A program made the translations under genes and the position numbers. Under the pieces are notes generated by a model, which had not been told where the DNA came from, searched no databases, and saw only the letters and a program-made list of their open reading frames with translations. DNA of 64,000 bases from Natrarchaeobius chitinivorans. GTDB taxonomy: Archaea > Halobacteriota > Halobacteria > Halobacteriales > Natrialbaceae. The DNA lies in assembly GCF_003841505.1 (NCBI RefSeq), contig NZ_REGA01000013.1, positions 62,001 through 126,000 on the forward strand. Direction: 5' to 3'. Shown piece after piece: positions 17,065 through 25,636 of the stretch (positions within the stretch are counted from its first letter, which is position 1; each line of letters begins with the position of its first letter).

Positions 17065-17745
17065 TCACTCGGGCATCGCGGCTGCGATCTCGGTGAGCCG
17101 TTCGTACGGATCGTCGGCCGTCGAGATCGCGGAGGCGGCACCGGTCGCGTCGGCGCCGAGTTCGAACGCCGCTCGAACGTGTTCTGCGGTTCGAATGCCT
17201 CCACCGACGAGTACCTTCGTCCGCGGGTTGGTCTCGTCGATCATCTCAACGAAGCGCTCGACGCGTTCGGGATGGGTCGTGGTGATCGCGCGATCCGTCG
17301 AGATGTCTTCCGGCTTTTCGTAGATGAGCGCGTCGGGGTCGAGCGTCGCGACGGCGCGTCCCATCTCGATGCTGTCGACGCAGATTGCGCTGTCCACGCC
17401 GGCCTCCGCGCAGCGTTCGATCTTCTTTGCGATATCGGTGAGCGTGTCCCGGTTTTCCGCGTGGTTGATCGTCGCCCCCGCGACGCCCGCGTCGGCGAGC
17501 GTTTCCGGGAGGACCTTCCCGATACCGCGGCCGGGCGACGCGGCGTCGACGTGCGGGGACGAGACCGTCACGTCAGTCTCCGTCGCGACCATCCTGACGT
17601 CGGGGATCTGGGGCGTGACGACGAAGTTTGTGCCAGTTTCGTTCTGTACTCGCTCGACGATTTTCGCCAGCTCGAGCCCCTGCGTTCCGATCGTCTTTGG
17701 ATACACTTTGAAATTGACGCCGAAATATGGATACGTGTGATTCAC
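17065..17745 (-). CDS. tpiA: Triosephosphate isomerase (archaeal type), likely paralogue
   Basis: A 226-residue archaeal-type TIM that interconverts dihydroxyacetone phosphate and glyceraldehyde 3-phosphate. Asn-Phe-Lys of the active site lies in GVNFKVYP, His in ATINHAEN, and the catalytic Glu in LIYEKPED. The phosphate loop is VGGGIRTAEH. The start is a GTG at 17745. It lies within a sugar-breakdown cluster instead of beside glycolytic genes, so it may be a second, pathway-dedicated copy, possibly acting on a related C4 phosphate; that is inference. Its 3' end faces the aldo/keto reductase (60 bp apart). Confidence 0.9.
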   Translation of the reverse strand: MNHTYPYFGVNFKVYPKTIGTQGLELAKIVERVQNETGTNFVVTPQIPDVRMVATETDVTVSSPHVDAASPGRGIGKVLPETLADAGVAGATINHAENRDTLTDIAKKIERCAEAGVDSAICVDSIEMGRAVATLDPDALIYEKPEDISTDRAITTTHPERVERFVEMIDETNPRTKVLVGGGIRTAEHVRAAFELGADATGAASAISTADDPYERLTEIAAAMPE

Positions 17746-17823
17746 GTCCCGACAGAAGCGTTCCTGTACTAAAAACCATTTGTCGGGCGTTCGGTAGATG
17801 GGGGCCGTACTACGCGGCTGCTG

Positions 17824-17903
17824 ATACTGCCGGCTGTAACTGTGTCAAGATTCTCGCCACCCTGGAGCGGCGAGAATCTTGAATGACTTACAGCCGGTAG
17901 TAT
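17824..17903. repeat. 80-bp near-perfect hairpin element
   Basis: Outer arms ATACTGCCGGCTGTAA (17824-17839) and TTACAGCCGGTAGTAT (17888-17903), inner arms CAAGATTCTCGCC (17846-17858) and GGCGAGAATCTTG (17869-17881), loop of 10 bp. No other copy is seen in the window. It sits 16 bp from a family A repeat, so this gap between TIM and the amidohydrolase is mostly repeat DNA. Confidence 0.7.
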
Positions 17904-17919
17904 GAGCTGTGTTCGTTTC

Positions 17920-18001
17920 ATACGGGTTACTGTGAGTCGTTGCCGGCGCACCCGCGACCCGGGCGGCGAGTGCGGCGGTAAACAGTCACAGTAACCCGTA
18001 T
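17920..18001. repeat. Palindromic repeat family A, copy 2
   Basis: 82 bp, ATACGGGTTACTGTGAGTCG at the left and GTCACAGTAACCCGTAT at the right; the middle is nearly identical to the copy at 2603-2684. Confidence 0.8.
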
Positions 18002-18053
18002 CATGGCTCGAAATCGTGCTGAACGGCGAATGCCGCTCGACAGCCGTATCGCG

Positions 18054-19334
18054 CTACGGCGCTTCCGAGAGGACGTCTCCGATCGCGTCGGTCAACACCG
18101 TCGTCGCGATCTCAATACTCCGTTCGTCGACGTCGAACCGCGGCGTGTGGTGGCCACCCGGGTGGTCGGTCCCCACGACGACGTACGTCCCGCAACCGCC
18201 GGCGTCGGCGATTCGTCGCATGAAGTACGTCGCATCCTCGCTCGCCCCGAAGTCGGCGTGTCGTTCGACCGAATCGACGCCGGGCGTCCGCTGGGCGACC
18301 GTCTCGACCACTTCGGCGAGTTCGGGGTCGCTGTCGACGCGCGGTGCTTGACCGATCACCGTCGTCTCGAGTTCGCAGTCGTGCATCTCTCCGGCCGTCC
18401 GGAGGATTCGGTCGACGTGGGTCGTCATGTACTCGAGAACGTCGTTGGCGCCGGCGCGAACCTCGAGTTCGATCGTCGCCTCGTCGGCGACGACGTTCGA
18501 AGCGGTTCCCGCCCGGGCGCTGCCGACGTTCACCCGCGTCAGTCCGTCCGCGTGTCGGGGTATCGCGTGGAGGTTCTGGATCGCCGTCGCCATCGCCTGC
18601 ATGGCGTTTCGGCCCTCGTTCGGGGCCAGTCCGGCGTGAGCCGACTCGCCGGTGAACGTCGCCCGCGACTGTCGAACCGCGAGCGGTCTGTTGCTTCCCG
18701 CGACGACCGTTCCCGTCGGGTGTCCCAGGCCGACGTGAACGGCGAAGAATGCGTCGACGTCGTCGACGTGGTCGGTCGCGGCCATCGCGCGTCCGCCGCC
18801 GAGAGCCTCCTCGGCGGGCTGGAAGAAGACCTTGACCGTCCCCGAAAACTCCGCATCGGCGAGCGACTCGAGAACCCCGATTCCGATCGCCATGTGCGCG
18901 TCGTGGCCGCAGGCGTGCATCACGCCCGGATTCTCCGATCGAAATCCCTCGGCTGCCGGCTCGTGGTCCGGTTCGGTCGACTCCTCGAACGGCAGGGCGT
19001 CGATGTCGACTCGAAGGCCGACGACCGGGCCGGGGCCCCGATCGAGCACGGCGACCAGCCCGGTCGTGCCGCCGTCCATCGACTCGAGGTGATCCGTTCG
19101 CGCTCCGTGCTCGGCTGCGCGCTCGCGCCAGCGCTCGAGTACCCGCTCGTCGGGAACGCCGAGGCGTTCGTCCGGATCGATAGCCTCCCGTCCGACGAAG
19201 ACGTCGTCGACGCCGATCTCCTCGACGCGATCTGCCAGCCTGCTCGTCGTGTAGAACTCACACCACGACGGCTCCGGATACGCGTGGAGCCGCCGGCGCA
19301 ACTCGATCGGTTTCGATGCGGTGGGTTCGGACAT
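18054..19334 (-). CDS. M20-family metallo-amidohydrolase
   Basis: A 426-residue di-metal hydrolase of the M20D (aminoacylase / AbgA-type) group. Metal ligands and the catalytic acid are in GLRVDIDAL, HACGHDAHM, FQPAEEALGG, HVGLGHPTG and GHHTPRFDVDE. The dimerisation insertion contains TFTGESAHAGLAPNEGRNAM. Such enzymes remove an acyl or amino-acid group from an amide. It is next to an oligopeptide-type solute-binding protein transcribed in the same direction, so the imported compound may be an N-acylated amino acid or peptide. It is likely cytosolic, since no signal is seen. Substrate is not determined. Confidence 0.9.
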   Translation of the reverse strand: MSEPTASKPIELRRRLHAYPEPSWCEFYTTSRLADRVEEIGVDDVFVGREAIDPDERLGVPDERVLERWRERAAEHGARTDHLESMDGGTTGLVAVLDRGPGPVVGLRVDIDALPFEESTEPDHEPAAEGFRSENPGVMHACGHDAHMAIGIGVLESLADAEFSGTVKVFFQPAEEALGGGRAMAATDHVDDVDAFFAVHVGLGHPTGTVVAGSNRPLAVRQSRATFTGESAHAGLAPNEGRNAMQAMATAIQNLHAIPRHADGLTRVNVGSARAGTASNVVADEATIELEVRAGANDVLEYMTTHVDRILRTAGEMHDCELETTVIGQAPRVDSDPELAEVVETVAQRTPGVDSVERHADFGASEDATYFMRRIADAGGCGTYVVVGTDHPGGHHTPRFDVDERSIEIATTVLTDAIGDVLSEAP

Positions 19335-19602
19335 TCGCTAGTTCCGTCTCACTCGAGCAAAATGAGCGTATCTGTTCCGGTGGCTCACTCACTATCTGTC
19401 CCATTCCGGACTCTCGACGAACGAACCCGTCGCCGACTCCGGTCGCCGATTCGATTGCACTCGAGGGGAGAGCGGACTGAAACGCCCTCGCGAAAGCGGC
19501 CGCTCGAGGTCGATGAAAACCGAACGCGGCATCCGGCGGCGAGACGCCGCGTTCGAAGCGCGTGCCGTAGAAACGGGGGTCGGTCGAGATGGTGTGCGGT
19601 GC

Positions 19603-21330
19603 TTACTCCGGCGGCATGTGGATGCGGCCGTCCTGGTCCCACTCACAGCCGGCGGCTTCGAGTTCCTGGGCGGCGGCTTCCAGATCCAGGTTGAAGTGTT
19701 CGACGTCGTCGTTGTACCACTCCTCGAGCGCCGGCGAGATCGGCGCCTGGATCACTTCTGCTGTACCGGCCGTCGCGATCTCGACGGCTTCCTGCTTGGG
19801 GATGGCGTAGGCCAGTCCGCGTCGGATCTCCGTGTTGTCGTACGGGTGACGGCGCATGTTGTAACACGCGTAGTGGATCGACGTCATGAACGCGTCGACC
19901 GTCTCGAACTCGTCGTCGTCGTTGAAGCGGTCGATATCCTCCGGTGCAAGCTCCCAGGGGATCATGTCCGCAGTACCGTCCTCGAGGGCGTTTACCATAC
20001 CACGGGTGTCCGCGGACTCGATTCTGATCACTTCGTCGATGTTTGGTTCCTGGAAGTAGTCGTCGAAGCGCTCGAGCGAGAGCTCTTCGCCGCCTTCGAA
20101 GCTCGTGAGCTGGAACGGACCGCTACCGACCGGGTCGTCCGTGTTCGTGAACTCACCGATGGTCTCGGCGTCGAGGTCGTCCGGGTAGTCCGACCAGACG
20201 TGCTCGGGCAGTATCGACCCGTTGCGTCCGGCGAGGAAGCTCTCGAACGTCGCCATCGGCTCGTCGAAGTTGAAGACGACCGTCTGATCGTCCTCGACGT
20301 CGATGCTGCCGAGCGGCTCGAGCTGGCTTTCGATCGTCGAGGAGTGTTCCTGCCCGTACTCGAACGTGAACTGGACGTCCTCTGCCGTGACGTCCTCGCC
20401 GTCGTGCCACTGCAGGTCGTCTCGCAGTTCTACGACGACCGTCTGTTCATCCTCCTGATCGATGGATTCGGCCATCCACGGCTGTGGGACCACTTCGTCC
20501 TCCGGAATCCGCATCAGCCGGTCGTACATGAGCTTGATGATGCCGCGCTCGACGCGAACGCGCTCCGGACTAAGCGGGTTTAGCGTGTTCACGTCGCTGA
20601 TCTGGGAGAACACCAGTGTCTCGTCGCCCTCGTCGGTCGGCTCGATGTTGAGGAAGTTCCAGAACCGCCCGAGACCCTCCTCGGGGCCCGAGTAGGCGTT
20701 CTGGTACCGATCCGAGTTGTACGCCATGATGCGGTTCTGGACGAGAATCGGCGAGATGATCTGCTCTTCCATCAACTGCTCTTGCATCTCGAAGACGAGG
20801 TCGCGACGGGCCTCGAGGTCGGTTTCCCGTCGCTGTTGTTCGACCATCTCGTCGTACTCGGGGTTGTCGTATCCCGAGATGTTTACCTCACCATCCGCGA
20901 GCGCGGACGAGTGGAACGCGTCGTGGAGGTACCGGTCGGGATCCCAGCCGTCCAGCTGTCGCACGACGTAGATGTCGAACTCGCGGTTGACGAAGCCGTC
21001 GTCGACGTACTGGGGAATACTCGGCGCTCGAACCGAGACCTCGAACCCGAGTTCCTCGAGGTACTCCGCGTGGAGGTTCGCGTACGTATACCGGATCGGG
21101 CTGACGTCCTCCGGCGTCGTGAGGTAGTCGATTTCGTCCCACTCCTCGCCGGCTGGATCGTCGGTTAGTTCGACGCCGTACTCCGTGACCGGAGCGTCGC
21201 CGTCTTCGCCCCCAAAGAAGCCCGTACATCCGGCCACACTGACTGCAACGCCCGATGCACCCGCTGCCTTGAGTACTGATCGACGACTTGCACCGACAGC
21301 ACTCTTCCCATTGCTGTTACTCTTTCGCAT
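19603..21330 (-). CDS. ABC transporter family-5 solute-binding lipoprotein (DppA/OppA type)
   Basis: A 575-residue exported binding protein. It begins with a Tat motif (SRRSVLKAAGASG) and a lipobox ending AGC (VSVAGCTG), so it should be lipid-anchored outside the membrane. The body has the family-5 hallmarks: LVFSQISDVNTLNPL, LRDDLQWHDGEDVTAEDV, FTFEYGQEH, GSGPFQLTSFEGGEEL and a C-terminal EIRRGLAYAI. The ATG at 21330 is preferred over a TTG at 21354. Matching permease and ATPase genes start 3.3 kb away on the opposite strand, so this is probably their binding protein. Ligand could be peptide or an oligosaccharide; it cannot be told. Confidence 0.9.
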   Translation of the reverse strand: MRKSNSNGKSAVGASRRSVLKAAGASGVAVSVAGCTGFFGGEDGDAPVTEYGVELTDDPAGEEWDEIDYLTTPEDVSPIRYTYANLHAEYLEELGFEVSVRAPSIPQYVDDGFVNREFDIYVVRQLDGWDPDRYLHDAFHSSALADGEVNISGYDNPEYDEMVEQQRRETDLEARRDLVFEMQEQLMEEQIISPILVQNRIMAYNSDRYQNAYSGPEEGLGRFWNFLNIEPTDEGDETLVFSQISDVNTLNPLSPERVRVERGIIKLMYDRLMRIPEDEVVPQPWMAESIDQEDEQTVVVELRDDLQWHDGEDVTAEDVQFTFEYGQEHSSTIESQLEPLGSIDVEDDQTVVFNFDEPMATFESFLAGRNGSILPEHVWSDYPDDLDAETIGEFTNTDDPVGSGPFQLTSFEGGEELSLERFDDYFQEPNIDEVIRIESADTRGMVNALEDGTADMIPWELAPEDIDRFNDDDEFETVDAFMTSIHYACYNMRRHPYDNTEIRRGLAYAIPKQEAVEIATAGTAEVIQAPISPALEEWYNDDVEHFNLDLEAAAQELEAAGCEWDQDGRIHMPPE

Positions 21331-21643
21331 GCCTATCTGATTAAAACCAGACAATTATTTAAAGCTATTGTAAAAATTCTATTAATTACCCTGTTGATAT
21401 ACTGGCGGCGAGTATCGTCGACGACCGTTGTAAACCAGTGATGATCCGGAAATCAACCTGCTCGAGCCACGAAAACGTCGAAATTACACACCTGGGTGGA
21501 TCCGGTGGTCGTCGCGTGGGAAGTGAACGTCGAGAAATGGCGACCACCCCGACCGTATCGGATCGGTGGGTCCGATAACACGGTCTGTTGTGACGATGTA
21601 CCGGTGTATCGTGACCGTCCTGTGAACGTCCCGGAACCGATTC

Positions 21644-21722
21644 ATACGGTTTACTGTACGTCAGTACCGAAGACCGGCCCCATCCCGTGGTCGCTCCGAT
21701 ACCCAGTTACAGTAATCCGTAT
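21644..21722. repeat. Palindromic repeat family A, copy 3 (diverged core)
   Basis: Ends ATACGGTTTACTGTACGTCA and AGTTACAGTAATCCGTAT match the family; the inner part differs from copies 1 and 2. The rest of 21331-21814 holds the binding-protein promoter at its left side and nothing else recognised. Confidence 0.65.
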
Positions 21723-21747
21723 CACGCGATCCGTATCAGCACGTCAC

Positions 21748-21841
21748 GTTCGCGCAACCGTGTATCAATACCGTTCGCGCAACCGTGTATCAATACGGTT
21801 CGCGTGACCGTGTCTCAGTACGTCATGTTCGCGTGACCGTG
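21748..21841. repeat. 25-29 bp tandem repeat running into the VOC gene end
   Basis: Units start GTTCGCGCAACCGTGTATCA (21748), same (21773), GTTCGCGTGACCGTGTCTCA (21798) and a partial GTTCGCGTGACCGTG (21827). The last units are the coding end of the VOC gene, whose stop is at 21815-21817, so the array seems made by repeated copying of that tail. Confidence 0.7.
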
Positions 21842-22309
21842 CTCGTATCCGTGCGTGTGAATCTCGATGTAGTTCCCGAACGGATCCTCGCAGTAGGTCA
21901 TTTTGTACTCCTCGTCCGGATACACGTTCCAGATGTCCTTGATCTGGTTTCCGCCGGTTTCGTCGATTTTGGTGGCGAGTGCTTCGATGTTCGGATCCTG
22001 AACGCAGATGTGGTTGAGTCCGGGCTGCATCACGTCGGGGTCCGACTCTCCGTCCGTCGTATCGTACTCGAAGAGTTCGACGCCGACGTGGTTACCGGTG
22101 GCCATGTGTGCGATCTTCATCCACTCGAAGCCGCTCATTCCGTCCGCGACGAGCTTTCCGAAGTGGCCCTCGTTTGCGTGTACCTTCTCCGGCCCCATCA
22201 CGTGTGTAAACCCGAGGACGTCCTCGTACCATTCGACGCCGGCGTCGATGTCGTCGACGGTGATTCCGATGTGACCGAGACTTCGTGGATACGGCTCCGA
22301 TTCAGTCAT
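21815..22309 (-). CDS. VOC-superfamily (glyoxalase/dioxygenase fold) protein
   Basis: A 164-residue protein with two paired beta-alpha-beta modules. The first opens LGHIGITVDDIDAGVEWYEDVLGF; the second has LNHICVQDPNIEALATKI and ends DPFGNYIEIHTHGYEHG. The His in GHIG, the His in LNHI and the Glu in YIEIH are plausible metal ligands. The fold covers glyoxalases, epimerases and extradiol dioxygenases, so the reaction is open. It sits alone between the binding-protein gene and yjbQ. Its 3' end is overlapped by a short tandem repeat. Confidence 0.85.
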   Translation of the reverse strand: MTESEPYPRSLGHIGITVDDIDAGVEWYEDVLGFTHVMGPEKVHANEGHFGKLVADGMSGFEWMKIAHMATGNHVGVELFEYDTTDGESDPDVMQPGLNHICVQDPNIEALATKIDETGGNQIKDIWNVYPDEEYKMTYCEDPFGNYIEIHTHGYEHGHANMTY

Positions 22310-22437
22310 ACTCGAGGAGTTAGATCACCTGATACATAATAGTACCGCGGGCGACCGCTCGAGTGACCCCCAAAATCGGCGGTTAGAAATGCGACAGTTA
22401 TCGGCAGTTATTTGATCCCGTCGCAAATCCTCCCACT

Positions 22438-22863
22438 ATGGAACTCGAGACCTCCTCGTTTAAAGTCTCGACCGACGACAGGGTCGAACTCCGCAAGATC
22501 ACGGACCGGGTCGAGGATGCGATCGACGAGTCGGATGCGGGAGACGGGCTGGTGTTCGTCTCGACGCCTCACACCACGGTTGCGCTGTTTACGAACGAGT
22601 ACGAGAAGCGTCTGACACAGGATATCATCGACTTCTTCGGGGAGTACGTGCCGCCGGAAGGCGGTTACCTCCACGACCGCCATCACGTCGCGACCGAAAC
22701 CCAACCAAACGCACACGCACATATTATCACGTCGATGGTCCACACACCCGTCCTGGCGCTGCTCCAGGACGGAACGCTGCAGCTTGGACAGTGGGAAGAC
22801 GTACTCTTTTTCGACCTCGACGGCCCGTCGACGCGAACGGTTCGGGTGACGATACTCGAGTAA
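22438..22863 (+). CDS. YjbQ/UPF0047 family protein
   Basis: A 141-residue protein of the widely conserved YjbQ family. Visible blocks are VFVSTPHTTVALFTNEY, HDRHHVATETQPNAHAHI and LGQWEDVLFFDLDGPSTRTV, with the conserved His cluster that forms a buried pocket. Members are reported to have weak thiamine-phosphate synthase activity, but the true role is unsettled. Start ATG follows a short leader. It lies 67 bp before the rhamnulokinase-like gene on the same strand; whether they are co-transcribed is not shown. Confidence 0.9.
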   Translation: MELETSSFKVSTDDRVELRKITDRVEDAIDESDAGDGLVFVSTPHTTVALFTNEYEKRLTQDIIDFFGEYVPPEGGYLHDRHHVATETQPNAHAHIITSMVHTPVLALLQDGTLQLGQWEDVLFFDLDGPSTRTVRVTILE

Positions 22864-22930
22864 CCACCCACACACCGCCGTTTCGACGGTAATGGGAATA
22901 GTTATGGCCCTCCCTTCCCTGATTCGAGGC

Positions 22931-24385
22931 ATGTCCAGCCGTGTCGCGATAGACATCGGAACGAGTACCGGAAAAATTTATTACGGCCGACTCGACGGCG
23001 AACTGGACGTGACCGAGGCGTATCGGTTCGAGACGAACCCGAGTACAGTCGACGGCCGACTCGTCTGGGATATCGAGTCCCTCACGACCGAAATCGTCGC
23101 CGGCCTCGAGTCGGTGATCGAAGAGACTGGGTCGGTGGCGTCAGTCGCGATCGACACGACGGCCGGCGACTTCGGTCTCATCGAGGACGGCGAGCTTCAG
23201 TCAGATCCGTACTGCTATCTGGACCAGTCGCTGTACTCGAAAGAAGACGACCTCCTCGAGTGCGTCCCGCGGCGGGAAATCTTTCGTCGGACTGGCCACC
23301 ACGGCGTTCCGAACTCGTATTACTACCAGTACCACGAGGATCCGGAGTCGTTCGAACGGGCAGACGAGCTGGTGATGCTCCCGCAGTTGCTCTCCTGGAA
23401 ACTCGGCGCGGAGCCGGTGGGTGAGACGAGCTTCGGTGTGACCCTTCGGATGATGGACATCCGGACGGGAGAGTGGGAGACTGACCTCCTCTCTGAGCTG
23501 GATCTCCCGACCGACGTCCTGCCCGAAGTGGCCGACGCCGGAACCGATATCGGTTCGGTGGACCCGTCGCTGTCCGAATCGTTTTCCGGGGAAACGGACG
23601 TGTATCTCGCACCGAGTCACGACACGGCGGCCGCCATGGCGTCGATCCCGTTCGAACCCGAAAGCCCCGGTTTCCTCTGTACCGGCTCGTGGCTCATCCC
23701 CGGGCTGGAGCTGACGGAGCCGGTGATCGACGACGCCGCGTTCGACGTTCCGTCGTCGAACGAACTGAGCGTCGGGGGACGAATCCGATACATCCGTAAT
23801 ACGCCTGGATTCAGCCTCCTCGAGCACTGCCGGGACACCTGGAGACGAACCGGCGGTCGCTACGAGTACGACGAGTTGACCGCGGCGGCGCGTGACGCCG
23901 AGGCGTTCCGATCGATCGTCGATACACTCGACGACCTGTTCTTCGAGGCCCAGGCCACCGGGGACGTCGTCGCGGCAATCGAAACCTACTGTAGGGACAC
24001 CGGTCAGCCGGTACCGGAGACGGAAGGCGAGATCACCCGGTGTTTGCTCGAGAGCCTCGCGATCCGAACTGCGCTCGTCCTCGAGCGGTTGATGGCCGCC
24101 GCCGAAACGTACACGGACCGACTTCACCTGGTCGGCGGCGGCGTAGAAAACGAGCTGTTCTGTCAGCTGGTCGCATCGGCGACGGGTCTCGAGGTCAAAG
24201 CCGGGCCGACCGAGGCGACGGCGATCGGGAACCTCCTGTCACAGTTCGTCGCGAGCGGCGATATCGCGTCTTACGAGCAAGGGCGCAAAATCGTCGACGA
24301 GACCGTCGACTTCGACTACTACGAGCCGAGAAATACGTCGACGTGGGACGACGCCCTCCAGCAAGCCACCGAGACGATCACGTAA
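22931..24385 (+). CDS. FGGY kinase, rhamnulokinase-like
   Basis: A 484-residue sugar kinase. It begins SSRVAIDIGTSTGKIYYGRL (P-loop-like phosphate 1), and has SVAIDTTAGDFGLI, the catalytic-acid segment PYCYLDQSL, GHHGVPNSYYYQYH, SHDTAAAMASIP, FLCTGSWLIPGLE and the adenosine motif LVGGGVENELFCQL with GPTEATAIGN. These blocks match RhaB more than XylB or GlpK, so L-rhamnulose or a similar ketose is the best guess. Start ATG at 22931 opens the domain; an in-frame ATG 39 bases upstream is less likely. It precedes the ABC permease operon by 272 bp. Confidence 0.85.
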   Translation: MSSRVAIDIGTSTGKIYYGRLDGELDVTEAYRFETNPSTVDGRLVWDIESLTTEIVAGLESVIEETGSVASVAIDTTAGDFGLIEDGELQSDPYCYLDQSLYSKEDDLLECVPRREIFRRTGHHGVPNSYYYQYHEDPESFERADELVMLPQLLSWKLGAEPVGETSFGVTLRMMDIRTGEWETDLLSELDLPTDVLPEVADAGTDIGSVDPSLSESFSGETDVYLAPSHDTAAAMASIPFEPESPGFLCTGSWLIPGLELTEPVIDDAAFDVPSSNELSVGGRIRYIRNTPGFSLLEHCRDTWRRTGGRYEYDELTAAARDAEAFRSIVDTLDDLFFEAQATGDVVAAIETYCRDTGQPVPETEGEITRCLLESLAIRTALVLERLMAAAETYTDRLHLVGGGVENELFCQLVASATGLEVKAGPTEATAIGNLLSQFVASGDIASYEQGRKIVDETVDFDYYEPRNTSTWDDALQQATETIT

Positions 24386-24657
24386 AACGGCCGGTCGTTC
24401 GCGCCGGTTTACCAGGAAAGGGATCACGTTTGGGTGTAGAAATCGGTGCAGTCGCTCCTCTACTCTCGGCAAGTCGTCACGAGTCGTTTCGGAGTTCGTA
24501 AATCCTCGTCTCGAGACGCATACTATAAGTGGTTTGGTTTAGTAAACGCTATGATGTGGAAATAGAATGCAGGTCATTACCATCCCTGTTACATCGGAGC
24601 GGAACACGATGAACACGACTGTCCCGTCTCGTCCGCGCAGCTGACTAGCACGCAAAA

Positions 24658-25635
24658 ATGAGCCTCAAAAAATACGTCGTCCGCCGTATCGGGCAACTGA
24701 TCGTCACCTACTGGGCGTTTCTGACTCTTCTGTTCGTCGTCTTTCGTCTCGCACCTGGCGATCCGACGTCGATGTATCTCCAGGAGGGACTCAGTGCAGA
24801 GGAACGAGAAGCGATACTGGCTCGTCACGGCCTGGATCAGCCGCTGCACGTCCAGTACGTCGAGTACATGGCGCAGTATCTCACCGGCGATCTCGGCCAG
24901 TCGTTTCGCCACGGAGTTCCCGTCTGGGACGTTCTCGTGGTTCGGTTCTTCAACACGATCATCCTGATGGGACTCGCGTTCGCCATCGCGTACCTGATCG
25001 GCGTAAGCGTAGGGGCTTTCATCGGCTGGGTCCGCGGCACTCGCAAGGAGAAAACCGGTATCGTCGTGACACTGATCGCTCGGTCCTCCCCCGAGTTCTG
25101 GATCGGTATCCTGTTGCTGATGGTGTTTACGTTCTATCTGGGGTGGTTCCCGTCCGGCGGAATCCGCCCACCCGGAACCGAGTACGAGACGTTCCTCGGC
25201 AGGTATCTGAACTGGGGCGTCGCCTACCACCTCGTGCTTCCGGTGTTGACTGGCGTCATCTACTACATGGCGACGCCGACGCTGCTCATGCGAAGTAGCA
25301 TGATAAACGTGCTCAACTCCGATTTCATCCAGATAAAGAAAGCGGAGGGAATTCCCGAGTACATAATCCTCTACAAACACGCCGCCCGGAACTCGATCCT
25401 CCCGATGACGACCGTGGTCGCACTGGTCGTCGGCATGTCTATCGGCGGATCGCTCGTCATCGAAACCGTCTTCAGTTGGCCGGGAATGGGCCGGGAGATG
25501 GTCGAATCGGTAACGTACAACGACTATCCGCTCGCCCAGGCCATCTTCTTCCTCATGGGAAGTCTCGTGATCTGGATGAACTTCGTGGCGGACCTCGCGT
25601 ACGTCTATCTCGATCCACGGGTGAGGTACGATTAA
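24658..25635 (+). CDS. ABC transporter permease, DppB/OppB type
   Basis: A 325-residue membrane subunit. After an N-terminal helix (IGQLIVTYWAFLTLLFVVF) come the conserved LGLD-like stretch (RHGLDQPLHVQYVEY), several membrane helices, and the EAA-type coupling loop ADGI-like segment KAEGIPEYIILYKHAARNSI. The last helices contain GSLVIETVFSWPGMGREM and DYPLAQAIFFLMG. This is the first gene of a four-gene operon (permease, permease, ATPase, ATPase) that would move oligopeptides or similar solutes inward. It starts 1 bp apart from the next gene's leader and is co-directional with it. Confidence 0.93.
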   Translation: MSLKKYVVRRIGQLIVTYWAFLTLLFVVFRLAPGDPTSMYLQEGLSAEEREAILARHGLDQPLHVQYVEYMAQYLTGDLGQSFRHGVPVWDVLVVRFFNTIILMGLAFAIAYLIGVSVGAFIGWVRGTRKEKTGIVVTLIARSSPEFWIGILLLMVFTFYLGWFPSGGIRPPGTEYETFLGRYLNWGVAYHLVLPVLTGVIYYMATPTLLMRSSMINVLNSDFIQIKKAEGIPEYIILYKHAARNSILPMTTVVALVVGMSIGGSLVIETVFSWPGMGREMVESVTYNDYPLAQAIFFLMGSLVIWMNFVADLAYVYLDPRVRYD

Positions 25636-25636
25636 T

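Noticed and set aside
18003-19694. 563-codon plus-strand frame opposite the M20 hydrolase
   Set aside because: Arg/Val/Asp-rich antisense shadow; the minus strand has all M20 metal motifs.
21496-21807. Plus-strand frame across a family A repeat and tandem repeat
   Set aside because: Composed largely of repeat DNA with no protein-like pattern.
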